Positions 50,654-58,635 of a DNA stretch of 64,000 nucleotides are shown one piece after another. Both the position numbers and the translations under genes were made by a program. Below the pieces are notes generated by a model. That model saw only the letters and a program-made list of their open reading frames with translations. It made no database searches and was not told where the DNA came from. Source of the DNA: Chloroflexota bacterium (GTDB lineage Bacteria > Chloroflexota > Anaerolineae > B4-G1 > DUEL01); assembly GCA_014874475.1 (NCBI GenBank), contig JADBJJ010000016.1:1-64000 (forward strand), in the 5' to 3' direction. Positions within the stretch are counted from its first letter, which is position 1. Each line of letters starts with the position of its first letter.

Positions 50654-52390
50654 ATGGAGGAGAGCAAACGACCGTGGCTGAAGAGGTATGACCCCGGTGT
50701 CCCACACCACATTGATTACCCCATTGTTCCCCTGTATCATTTTGTTGAGGATGCTGCGCGCCGTTTTCCCGACCACACGGCCGTCATTTTCAAGGGCGGG
50801 AGACTCACCTATCGGCAACTGAACGAGTTGACCGACCGCATGGCAGCGGCGCTGGCGAAGATGGGGGTGAAAAAGGGCGACCGCGTCGCCATATTGATGG
50901 CCAACTGCCCCCAGTTTATCATCGCTTATTTCGGCATCCTGAAGGCGGGCGGTACTGTCGTGGCCTGCAATCCCCTCTACGCGCCGCCGGAACTGGAGCA
51001 CCAGTTGAACGACTGCGGGGCGGAAGTCATCATCGTGATGAGCCGTTTCTACCCTGTGGTCAAAAAGGTTCAGCCGAACACCCGGGTCCGACAGGTCGTT
51101 GTTACCAACATCAAGGAGTATTTCCCGCCAGTCCTCAAACTGCTCTTCACTCTGGCGATGGAAAAGAAGCAGGGCGACCGGGTGACGCTGGCTGCAGGCG
51201 ATCGCTGGTTCCAGGATGTGCTGAAAGCCCACTCTCCCGCCGAACGTCCGAAGGTGACGATCAATCCCCAGGAGGATGTGGCCATCTTCCAGTATACCGG
51301 TGGCACTACTGGTGTACCGAAAGGGGCTATGGCCACTCACTTCAACCTGGTGGCCAACGCGCTCCAGATCAAGTCCTGGCTGCCGGGAGTGCAGGATGCC
51401 GAACTGACTGTCCTGACGGCCCTGCCCCTCTTCCACGTTTACGGGATGGTGGCGGCGATGTGCTTCGCCCTTGCGGCCTGTGCTACCCAGATTGTTATCC
51501 CCAATCCCCGGGATATTAATGACATCCTGGATACCATCAACAAGTATCAGCCCAGCATCTTCCCCGGCGTGCCGACGATGTACAACGCCATCAACAACCA
51601 TCCGAAGGTGCTGGAGGGGAAGGTCAACATCCGCTCTATCCGGGCGTGCATCAGCGGCTCTGCCCCGCTCCTGCGGGAGACGCAGACCCGCTTTGAGCAG
51701 TTGACGGGCGGGAACCTGCGGGAGGGGTTTGGCTTGAGCGAGGCCCCGACTGCTTCTCATTGCAATCCCATGCTGGGCGAGAACCGGGAAGGGAGCATCG
51801 GCCTGCCGCTGCCGGACGTGGATGCCGCCATCGTGGATCTGGATACCGGCACTCGCTTCCTGGGCCCGGGCGAGGAAGGCGAACTGGTCCTGCGCGGCCC
51901 TCAGGTCTTTAAGGGCTACTGGCAGATGCCCACGGAGACGGCCAACGTCCTTCGTACACTCCCCGATGGCCAAGTCTGGCTCTTCACCGGCGACATCGCC
52001 AAGATGGACGAGGATGGCTACTTCTACATTGTAGACCGCAAGAAGGACATGATTATCTGCGGCGGCTACAATGTCTATCCGCGCGAGGTGGAGGAGGTCC
52101 TTAAACAGCACCCCAAGATTTTGGAGGTCGCTGTCGCGGGCGTCCCCGACCCCTACCGGGGAGAGACGGTGAAGGCCTGGGTCGTCCTCAAGCCGGGAGA
52201 GACGGCTACCGAAGAGGAGATTATTGAGTGGTCCAAGGAGCGGCTGGCGAAGTACAAGTACCCCCGCTATGTGGAGTTCCGCTCCGAACTGCCTAAGACC
52301 TTCGTCGGCAAGACGCTGCGGCGGATGCTGGTGGCAGAGGAGCGGGCGAAGGCAGCGGGTCAGGCCCCGCCGCCTCCGCCGGAGGAGTAG
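50654..52390 (+). CDS. Long-chain acyl-CoA synthetase (AMP-binding)
   Basis: A 578-residue protein. The motifs follow the ANL superfamily: YTGGTTGVPKGAMATH (P-loop), LPLFHVYGMV, GFGLSEAPTASHCN, GSIGLPLPDV, WLFTGDIAKMDEDGYFYIVDRKKDMIICGGYNVYPREVEEVL and GKTLRRML (catalytic Lys). It activates fatty acid with ATP to acyl-CoA, cytoplasmic or membrane-associated. Best match by pattern is the FadD type, although medium-chain or aryl substrates remain possible. ATG 50654 follows an AAGGAGG site. Confidence 0.92.
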   Translation: MEESKRPWLKRYDPGVPHHIDYPIVPLYHFVEDAARRFPDHTAVIFKGGRLTYRQLNELTDRMAAALAKMGVKKGDRVAILMANCPQFIIAYFGILKAGGTVVACNPLYAPPELEHQLNDCGAEVIIVMSRFYPVVKKVQPNTRVRQVVVTNIKEYFPPVLKLLFTLAMEKKQGDRVTLAAGDRWFQDVLKAHSPAERPKVTINPQEDVAIFQYTGGTTGVPKGAMATHFNLVANALQIKSWLPGVQDAELTVLTALPLFHVYGMVAAMCFALAACATQIVIPNPRDINDILDTINKYQPSIFPGVPTMYNAINNHPKVLEGKVNIRSIRACISGSAPLLRETQTRFEQLTGGNLREGFGLSEAPTASHCNPMLGENREGSIGLPLPDVDAAIVDLDTGTRFLGPGEEGELVLRGPQVFKGYWQMPTETANVLRTLPDGQVWLFTGDIAKMDEDGYFYIVDRKKDMIICGGYNVYPREVEEVLKQHPKILEVAVAGVPDPYRGETVKAWVVLKPGETATEEEIIEWSKERLAKYKYPRYVEFRSELPKTFVGKTLRRMLVAEERAKAAGQAPPPPPEE

Positions 52391-52405
52391 TCTTTCCGGC
52401 AGTCC

Positions 52406-52436
52406 GGTGGCGGTCACCGTCTCGGTGACCGCCACC
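52406..52436 (+). terminator. Hairpin after the acyl-CoA synthetase (no T tract)
   Basis: Perfect 13-bp inverted repeat (52406-52418 with 52424-52436), five-base loop, 15 bases after the stop. No T run. Confidence 0.55.
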
Positions 52437-52458
52437 AACTATCACCCTTGCGGGATGA

Positions 52459-52737
52459 ATGGTGGGGATTTTTCGTGATCTGGCTTTGATCCTGCTGGCG
52501 CTGGAGGCGGCTTTCGGCGCTTTGGTGGGTGTGGCCCTGGGCGTAGCGGTGAATTACGCTCTCTATCGCTCTCGCTGGTGGCGGGTCGTCCCCCGCTGGT
52601 TCCTGCAGGGGCGCGGAGTTCTGCATCTGGTTCAGAGGGGCACAGAGCAGGCTTGCCGCCGGATTGCGGCGCCCTTCATTGCTGCCTCTTCGGCCCGCGC
52701 CGCGCTCTCCGGGATGCTGGCCCGCCGCAAACGTTGA
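52459..52737 (+). CDS. Small membrane protein
   Basis: A 92-residue protein with one N-terminal helix pair (about residues 8-35, LALILLALEAAFGALVGVALGV) and a basic amphipathic C-terminal half (RSRWWRVVPRW, SARAALSGMLARRKR). GGGA lies before the ATG. Unknown function. It precedes the other small membrane gene and two ABC-2 permeases, possibly as part of that unit. Confidence 0.6.
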   Translation: MVGIFRDLALILLALEAAFGALVGVALGVAVNYALYRSRWWRVVPRWFLQGRGVLHLVQRGTEQACRRIAAPFIAASSARAALSGMLARRKR

Positions 52738-52828
52738 CGCCATGCAGGGATTGGGGGAGGGTGGTGGCTGCAGGCTGCTGTAAAACCCCCTTTTTACCAA
52801 TGCAAATTCGTGGAATCAGGAGGTGGAT

Positions 52829-53050
52829 GTGAATCTACGAACTCGCGTTCTGCTCTTGGGAGGCATCATTGGTGCTCTCCTGGGTGTCGGTGTGGCCTAT
52901 CTCTATCTGCGCTCTGCTCCCATCCAGGTGGACGAATCGGGAAAGGAGCATCTCCCTGCTATCCCCCCCGGCGAAGCCCTCCGAGTCGGCCTGGGCGTTC
53001 TGACAGCCATCCGGCAGATCGTCGGCCTGGGTCATCCCGCCGGAAAATAG
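52829..53050 (+). CDS. Small membrane protein preceding the ABC-2 permeases
   Basis: A 73-residue protein from GTG 52829, five bases after AGGAGG; a GTG at 52823 would lie within that site. One membrane helix (LLLGGIIGALLGVGVAYLYL) is followed by GKEHLPAIPPGEALRVGLGVLTAIRQIVGL, helical and Pro-containing. The family is not recognised. It lies 49 bases before the first permease gene. Confidence 0.65.
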   Translation: MNLRTRVLLLGGIIGALLGVGVAYLYLRSAPIQVDESGKEHLPAIPPGEALRVGLGVLTAIRQIVGLGHPAGK

Positions 53051-53099
53051 CCTGGTTCGCAGATGCCCGGCGCTTTGAACGCGCTGGCGTCCGTCCCTC

Positions 53100-54212
53100 A
53101 TGACTGGGATGTCCCCTCGCCGGACTCTCGCCATCCTCCGTAAAGAATTTCGCCATATCTTCCGGGACCTCCGGCTGTTCTTTCTGGTCAGCCTCTCTCC
53201 GGCGTTCTTGCTGCTCTTGCTGGCACATCTTTTTGTGCTGGATGTCCAGCGGATAGAGATGGCCGTGTGGGACCTGGACCGAAGCGCGCTCTCTCGTCGG
53301 ATGGTTGCTGCCCTGACCGCTGATGGGGAGTTCCAGGTACAGGCGTGGGTCAGTTCGTACTCCGAACTGGAGCAGATGTTGCGAACGGGGCGGGTGGACT
53401 GCGGGTTGGTGCTCCCTGAGGGCTTCGCCCGTCAACTGGAGGCGGGAAGGCCTGCACCCGTAGAGGTAGTAATGGACGGGAGCGACCCCATTGCAGCCAT
53501 TCAGGCCGTCTTCTCCCTGACCCGGCGGGTGATGGCTTTCGCTCCTGGCCCCACCCGCTCTATGCCAGTCCTCGTAGACGTTCGCTCCGAGGTCTGGTAC
53601 AACCCAGTGCTGAAATCGCTGATCAGCATGGTGCCGGGTCTGGTGGCGATTGTCCTCTGCATGCCTGCGCTGGCCCTCGCCCTGGCGCTGACACGGGAGA
53701 AAGAGGTCGGCTCCTTTGAAAGTCTCATCGTCACGCCAGTTCGTGGGGCGGAGTACCTGCTGGGCAAACTGGGGGCTTACCTGGCCTGCGGAATCATCGG
53801 GGTCCTGCCGGTCTGGCTGGTCGCTGTCCTCTACTTCCGCGTCCCTTTCCGGGGCAACTTTTCCCTCTACCTAGCCCTGAGCGCGGTCTATTTCCTGGCC
53901 GAAATGGGTTTCAGCCTCATTATCGCCAACTTCGTCCGCAACCAGCAAACGGCGATGTTGTTGGTGCTGACGGTCTTCTTTGTCCCCAGTTTCTTCATCG
54001 CTGGACTGATTCTGCCGGTGGACACTCACAATGTTCTCTCCATGCTGGTATCCTACGCGTTACCGATGACTCACTTTGTCGCCATCAGCCGGGGAGTATT
54101 TCTGAAGGGCGTGGGGCTGGCCCCTCTCCAGATGCACATCCTGATTCTGCTGGGGATGGGGGTGGGAGGGTTGCTCCTCAGCCTGCTCCTGTTCCGGAAA
54201 CGGTTGGGATAG
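53100..54212 (+). CDS. ABC-2 type transporter permease, first of pair
   Basis: A 370-residue protein (ATG 53100, a second ATG at 53109). The ABC-2/YhhJ-type pattern: an N-terminal helix after a cytoplasmic basic stretch (RKEFRHIFRDLRLFF), a large extracytoplasmic domain (VWDLDRSALSRRMV ... VEVVMDGSDPIAAIQ), and five or so C-terminal helices with REKEVGSFESLIVTPVRGAEYLLGK. It forms the channel of an exporter with the next gene. No ATP-binding subunit or HlyD-like fusion protein lies nearby, which is unusual. Confidence 0.85.
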   Translation: MTGMSPRRTLAILRKEFRHIFRDLRLFFLVSLSPAFLLLLLAHLFVLDVQRIEMAVWDLDRSALSRRMVAALTADGEFQVQAWVSSYSELEQMLRTGRVDCGLVLPEGFARQLEAGRPAPVEVVMDGSDPIAAIQAVFSLTRRVMAFAPGPTRSMPVLVDVRSEVWYNPVLKSLISMVPGLVAIVLCMPALALALALTREKEVGSFESLIVTPVRGAEYLLGKLGAYLACGIIGVLPVWLVAVLYFRVPFRGNFSLYLALSAVYFLAEMGFSLIIANFVRNQQTAMLLVLTVFFVPSFFIAGLILPVDTHNVLSMLVSYALPMTHFVAISRGVFLKGVGLAPLQMHILILLGMGVGGLLLSLLLFRKRLG

Positions 54213-54272
54213 AGGGCTCGGAGGAAGGGGGATTTGAGAGCGGCAACTTTACCCCGCGCAGGGGCATTCGCT

Positions 54273-55388
54273 ATGACCACCCGAATCGGCAATCTGGTCT
54301 GGAAGGAACTGCTGCAACTGGGCCGGGACTGGCTGCTGACGACGTTTCTGTTCCTCCTCCCGATGCTCCAGTTGGTCCTGCTGGCGCGGGCCACCGGACA
54401 AGGGGTCAAGGAGCAGCCTATGGTCGTGCTGGACCTGGACCGTTCCGCGATCAGCCGGGAACTGGTCCTGCGGATGGACAGCCGGGAGGAATTGGCGCTC
54501 TGGCAATTTGTGGAGGACGAGGGCGCGCTGGATGCCGCGCTGGAACAAGGAACAGCCCGGGTGGCTATCATCTTCCCCTCCGGCTTCGCCGCTGACCTCT
54601 CCGATCCGACGCGGACGGCCACCGTGCGGGTGGTGGTGGATGGCTCCAGCGACACCGTTGGGGGCATCGTACAGGATGCTGTGGAGACTGTCTTTGCTGA
54701 CTACACCCGGCAGTATCTGGCGGCAAAGGGCTTCCGTACCGATTCGCCTGTGGACCTGCGCGTGGTTACCTACTACAACCCCACCTACGATGTCCAGCAG
54801 TTCACCATTCCGGCCCAGGTTGGCTTCATCGTGTATCAGATCACCCTGGTTATCTCCTCCCTGGGGCTGGCGCGGGAGCGGGAACTGGGCACCCTGGAAG
54901 CGCTCATCGTCACCCCGCTGAGCCGGACAGAAATTGTCCTGGGAAAAGCCATTCCGGCGTTTCTGATCGGACTGCTTAACTTCCTGTTTCTGGTCGCCCT
55001 TGCCCGCTTCGGCTTCCAGGTGCCCATGCGGGGCTCTTTTCTGCTCCTCCTGGCGCTGACAGTGCCGTTCCTGCTGGCGGAGATTGGCTGGGGGGTTATC
55101 ATCTCCTCCATCTCCCGGACCCAGCAGCAGGCTATCCTGTTTGTGTTCATTATGGCGATGATAGACCTCACCTTCTCCGGCTATCTGGTACCGGTGAAGA
55201 ACCTGTCCCCCGCGCTGGGTCTGATCGCTCGCGCCGTGCCGATGTATCATTACCTGACGGTCATCCGGGCAGTTATGCTGAAGGGCGCAGGGCCGGGTGA
55301 CCTGGGGCTCCATGGGCTGGCCTTGGCCCTTCTGGCAGCGGTCATCCTGCTCGGGGCCGTCCGTCGGGTCAGCCGACGGCTGGACTGA
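54273..55388 (+). CDS. ABC-2 type transporter permease, second of pair
   Basis: About 371 residues from ATG 54273, starting MTTRIGNLVWKELLQL; a TTG at 54234 after GGAAGGGGG gives a 13-residue extension. Same layout as the first permease: VLDLDRSAISRELV, VRVVVDGSSDTVGGI, a central membrane block and RERELGTLEALIVTPLSRTEIVLGK. The close likeness to the first copy points to a heterodimeric exporter. The ATPase is missing from the window's gene neighbourhood. Confidence 0.83.
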   Translation: MTTRIGNLVWKELLQLGRDWLLTTFLFLLPMLQLVLLARATGQGVKEQPMVVLDLDRSAISRELVLRMDSREELALWQFVEDEGALDAALEQGTARVAIIFPSGFAADLSDPTRTATVRVVVDGSSDTVGGIVQDAVETVFADYTRQYLAAKGFRTDSPVDLRVVTYYNPTYDVQQFTIPAQVGFIVYQITLVISSLGLARERELGTLEALIVTPLSRTEIVLGKAIPAFLIGLLNFLFLVALARFGFQVPMRGSFLLLLALTVPFLLAEIGWGVIISSISRTQQQAILFVFIMAMIDLTFSGYLVPVKNLSPALGLIARAVPMYHYLTVIRAVMLKGAGPGDLGLHGLALALLAAVILLGAVRRVSRRLD

Positions 55389-55409
55389 ATGGTGGTTGTG
55401 GGGTATAAT
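55381..55409 (+). promoter_or_regulatory. Candidate promoter for the phasin-like gene
   Basis: TGGACT (55381-55386), a 17-base spacer and TATAAT (55404-55409), overlapping the end of the permease gene. The ATG of the next gene is about 150 bases downstream. Confidence 0.45.
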
Positions 55410-55417
55410 GAAACAGG

Positions 55418-55498
55418 AACGCGGATGGACGCAGATTTTTCAAAGCACAGGGCGGAAATGAAAGATTTTTCCGCGTGTTCCGCGCTCGTCCGCGTCCC
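55418..55498. repeat. Imperfect palindromic intergenic repeat
   Basis: A left arm (55418-55441) with CGCGGATGGACGC is inverted in a right arm (55464-55498), with the AGATTTTTC motif near both. About 16 of 20 arm bases pair. It resembles genome-wide intergenic repeats; no other copy is seen in the window. Confidence 0.4.
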
Positions 55499-55559
55499 TT
55501 ATTCATCAGTTGAAGCCGGATACAGGGATTCAGGCGCGCGTAAATTCGGGAGGTGGAAG

Positions 55560-55898
55560 ATGGCAACCCGATGGCTGGAACGGACCCTGCTCTTTGGCCT
55601 GGGACTGCTCACCGTCACTCGCGAAAAGGTCGTCCAGTTCGTGGACAAACTGGTGGAGGAGGGCGAGGTCCGCGCTGAGGAGGCCCCCAAAGTGGTGGAG
55701 CGACTGGTCGCCCGGGGGGAGGAGGAGCGGGATGCTCTGCGCAAGTTGATCCGGGACGAGATGGCCCGATGGGCTCCGCCCTCCCGCCAGGACGTGGAGG
55801 ACCTGAAGCGGAAGGTAGACGAACTCGCTGCGCGGGTGGATGAACTCTCCCGATCCCGGGGGCGAAGAGTCGCACCAGAATCCCCTGCACAGGATTAA
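55560..55898 (+). CDS. Phasin-family/PhaF-like coiled-coil protein
   Basis: A 112-residue protein starting MATRWLERTLLF (GGGAGGTGGAAG upstream); the frame is open 57 codons further back but unlikely to be translated. LLTVTREKVVQFVDKLVEEGEV, RDALRKLIRDEMARW and a heptad coiled coil (VEDLKRKVDELAARVDELS) match the PhaF/PhaI-type regulators of polyhydroxyalkanoate granules. No pha synthase is nearby, so a more general scaffold role is possible. Confidence 0.72.
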   Translation: MATRWLERTLLFGLGLLTVTREKVVQFVDKLVEEGEVRAEEAPKVVERLVARGEEERDALRKLIRDEMARWAPPSRQDVEDLKRKVDELAARVDELSRSRGRRVAPESPAQD

Positions 55899-55902
55899 AC
55901 CT

Positions 55903-56775
55903 GTGCTGGAGAAATTCTCATCCCTGCCCATATTCTGGCGGCGAAGGTCGCGAAGGATCGGCCTGGCGCTCAGCGGTGGCGGCGTGCGCGGGCTGGCCCA
56001 TATTGGTGTGCTAAAGGTGCTGACGGAGGCCAGCATCCCCATTCACGCCATCGCCGGGACCAGCGCCGGAGGCCTCATTGGCGCTCTCTACGCAGCCGGA
56101 ATCTCCCCGCAGCAGATGGAGGAGGAAGCGCTGCGGATGGCTTCCCCCCGTCGCTTGCTTCCCTTCATTAATCGGGCCCTCCCCTTTCACGGCATTCTCT
56201 CTGCCCAGAAAGTGGCCGAATACCTGGAGTCCTTTTTGGACGACCTCACCTTTGACCAGTTGCGCATTCCCCTGGCGGTCGTCGCTGTGGACCTGAATAG
56301 TGGGCAGAAGGTGGTGCTGAACGAAGGCCGCGTGGTGGATGCTGTCCGGGCGACAACGGCCCTTCCGGGACTCTTCAGCCCGGTCCAGCGGGAGGGGCAA
56401 CTTCTGGTAGACGGGGGACTTCTGGATAACCTCCCTGCGGATGTGGTACGCCGGATGGGCGTGGAGCGGGCGGTCGCGGTGGATATCTCAACCGATGAGA
56501 CTTCTCTGGCCTCCTTGGTGGAGGAACTGAAGCGCCGCCCCTTCGTTCCAGACAGTCTGGCGGAGATGGCGGACGTCCTCTGGCGTTCGCTGGCGGTGAT
56601 GATGCGGGATGTGAACCGGCGGAGCCTGGAAGAGGCCCGCCCGGACTTGCTGATCCGCCCTGCTATCCCTGCGGGTGTCACCGTCCTCTCCGGGCTGACC
56701 CGGGCGGCGGAGGTCATTGCGGCGGGAGAGGAAGCCGCCCGCGCTGCTCTCCCCCGGGTGAAGGAACTGCTGTAG
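55903..56775 (+). CDS. Patatin-like phospholipase
   Basis: A 290-residue protein. It has the patatin Ser-Asp pattern: ALSGGGVRGLAHIGVL (oxyanion loop), AGTSAGG (nucleophile Ser in GxSxG) and VDGGLLDNLP (catalytic Asp), followed by AVAVDIS. It probably hydrolyses acyl groups from phospholipids on the cytoplasmic side. The start is uncertain: GTG 55903 with AGGA upstream is used, and ATG 55840 is in frame but overlaps the phasin-like gene by 59 bases. Confidence 0.88.
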   Translation: MLEKFSSLPIFWRRRSRRIGLALSGGGVRGLAHIGVLKVLTEASIPIHAIAGTSAGGLIGALYAAGISPQQMEEEALRMASPRRLLPFINRALPFHGILSAQKVAEYLESFLDDLTFDQLRIPLAVVAVDLNSGQKVVLNEGRVVDAVRATTALPGLFSPVQREGQLLVDGGLLDNLPADVVRRMGVERAVAVDISTDETSLASLVEELKRRPFVPDSLAEMADVLWRSLAVMMRDVNRRSLEEARPDLLIRPAIPAGVTVLSGLTRAAEVIAAGEEAARAALPRVKELL

Positions 56776-56822
56776 GAGAACAGCGGGCAATTGTCTACGG
56801 TTGTCCCCAGCGGTGAGTTGAG

Positions 56823-58490
56823 ATGTCCATCCTGCCGATTCGGGGCGTGCGCCACCTGCGGCGCTTCCAGCAGATCACCCAGGTCCTGGTCCGGCACGGC
56901 TTTGGGGAACTGGTGGACCTGTTGGGAGCGACACCCGTTTTCCCCCTGGTCCGCATCCTGCGCCGGCAGCCGGCCCTCGGCCCGCCTCAACGGCTGCGGA
57001 TGGCGCTGGAGGAACTGGGCCCCACCTTTGTCAAACTGGGACAGGTGCTGAGTACCCGTCCCGACCTTCTCCCGCCTGCCTACATCGCCGAACTATCTAA
57101 ACTCCAAGACGCGGTCCCTCCGGCGCCCTGGGAGTCCGTGCGCGCCCAACTGGAGGCCGAATTGGGCGCGCCGGTGGAGGAGATTTTCGCCACCCTGGAC
57201 CCCGAACCCCTTGCTGCCGCATCGCTGGCCCAGGTCCACGCGGCCACTTTCCCCGATGGGTCGGAGGTCGTCGTCAAAATCCAGCGCCCCAATATAGAGA
57301 CGACGGTCAACGTGGACCTGGACATTCTGGCGGATGTGGCGCGCCTTCTGCAGACGCGTACTCCCCTGGGAGAACTCTACGACCTGCCGGGCATCGTGGA
57401 AGAGTTCGCCGCCACCCTGCGAGCGGAACTGGATTTCTACCGGGAAGGGCACAATGCCGACCGGTTCCGGGCCAATTTCGCCGAAGAGCCATACCTGTAC
57501 ATCCCGAAGGTGTACTGGGACTACACCACCCGCCGGGTGCTGGTCCTGGAGCGGATTCGGGGTATCAAGATAGACGATATCGCTGCGCTGGACGCGGCCG
57601 GATATGACCGGCGCCGAATTGGCGTCCACGCGGCCCGGATGGTCATCAAAGAGGTTCTGGAGGACGGTTTCTTTCACGCCGACCCTCATCCGGGCAATTT
57701 CTTCGTCATGCCCGGAGAGGTCATCGGGGCGATGGATTTCGGGATGGTGGGCTACCTCAGCCGCCGCACGCGCACGGACCTGATTCGCCTCTATGTGGCT
57801 GCCGTCCAACTGGACGAGGAGGCAGTGGTGGACCAGTTGGTCCGCATGGGGGTAGTGAGTGAATTGGTGGACCGGATTGGCCTGCAGCACGACATCGGGC
57901 GCCTGTTGCGCAAGTACGCGGGTCTGCCGCTGAAGGCCATTCGGGCGCGGGATGTGGTGGAGGAGGCAATACCCATCGCCTTCCGCCACCACCTGCGTCT
58001 CCCTTCTGAACTCTGGCTCCTGGGCAAGACGCTGGCGATGATGGAGGGGGTGGGGCTGAAACTGGTGCCGGACTTTGATATGTTCACCTTCTCCCGGCCC
58101 TACGTGCGGCGGTTTATGCGGGAGATGGCTTCCCCGCGCACCTGGATGCCCTCGCTGGTCCGTGGGGTGGGAGACCTGGCAGAGTTGCTGAATATGCTCC
58201 CTCGGGTCGGCGTCCAGTTGCTGGCCCGGGCGGAGCGGGGAGAGTTAGAGATCAGCCTGCGGCATCAGGAATTGGGGCGGGCGCTGGTCTATCTGGACCG
58301 GCTGGTGAACCGGCTGGCTCTCAGCATTCTGCTGGCGGCGCTGATTGTGGGGCTGGCGCTGCTGATACCGGCTTTTCATCTGGCCGAGCGGGGCGGCCTG
58401 ATCACAGCGCTGGTCATCCTCGGTTTCGCTCTGGCCAGTCTGCTGGGGCTGGGGTTGGTCGTCTCTATCCTCCGCTCTGGGCGGAGATAA
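56823..58490 (+). CDS. ABC1/UbiB-type atypical kinase
   Basis: A 555-residue protein with the UbiB landmarks: ELGPTFVKLGQVLSTRPDLLP (KxGQ region), EELDF-like AELDFYREGHNADRF, VYWDYTTRRVLVLERIRGIKI, FFHADPHPGNFF and AMDFGMVG, and two C-terminal membrane helices (residues about 505-550). In relatives it helps lipophilic cofactor (ubiquinone or other isoprenoid) biosynthesis and shows ATPase activity. ATG 56823; GTGAG upstream. It is the last gene of the plus-strand run. Confidence 0.92.
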   Translation: MSILPIRGVRHLRRFQQITQVLVRHGFGELVDLLGATPVFPLVRILRRQPALGPPQRLRMALEELGPTFVKLGQVLSTRPDLLPPAYIAELSKLQDAVPPAPWESVRAQLEAELGAPVEEIFATLDPEPLAAASLAQVHAATFPDGSEVVVKIQRPNIETTVNVDLDILADVARLLQTRTPLGELYDLPGIVEEFAATLRAELDFYREGHNADRFRANFAEEPYLYIPKVYWDYTTRRVLVLERIRGIKIDDIAALDAAGYDRRRIGVHAARMVIKEVLEDGFFHADPHPGNFFVMPGEVIGAMDFGMVGYLSRRTRTDLIRLYVAAVQLDEEAVVDQLVRMGVVSELVDRIGLQHDIGRLLRKYAGLPLKAIRARDVVEEAIPIAFRHHLRLPSELWLLGKTLAMMEGVGLKLVPDFDMFTFSRPYVRRFMREMASPRTWMPSLVRGVGDLAELLNMLPRVGVQLLARAERGELEISLRHQELGRALVYLDRLVNRLALSILLAALIVGLALLIPAFHLAERGGLITALVILGFALASLLGLGLVVSILRSGRR

Positions 58491-58498
58491 GGGGATGA

Positions 58499-58535
58499 GA
58501 TTTGCGGCGGCGACCTCTGGCCACCGCCGCAAATC
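58499..58535 (+). terminator. Hairpin between convergent genes (no T tract)
   Basis: Perfect 12-bp repeat (58499-58510 with 58524-58535) with a 13-base loop able to extend it; eight bases after the UbiB stop. No T run. Confidence 0.5.
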
Positions 58536-58635
58536 GGAGTTCAGACGGAGTGCGATAGGATAAAGGGGCGTCCCTCTTCTCACCCGCCCCTCTGCTCCGG
58601 AGCGAGGTGCCTCGCTCTGTGGCTGACCGCGAGCA

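Noticed and set aside
55389-55559. N-terminal extension of the phasin-like protein
   Set aside because: The frame is open, but it covers a palindromic repeat, and a good ribosome site lies directly before ATG 55560.
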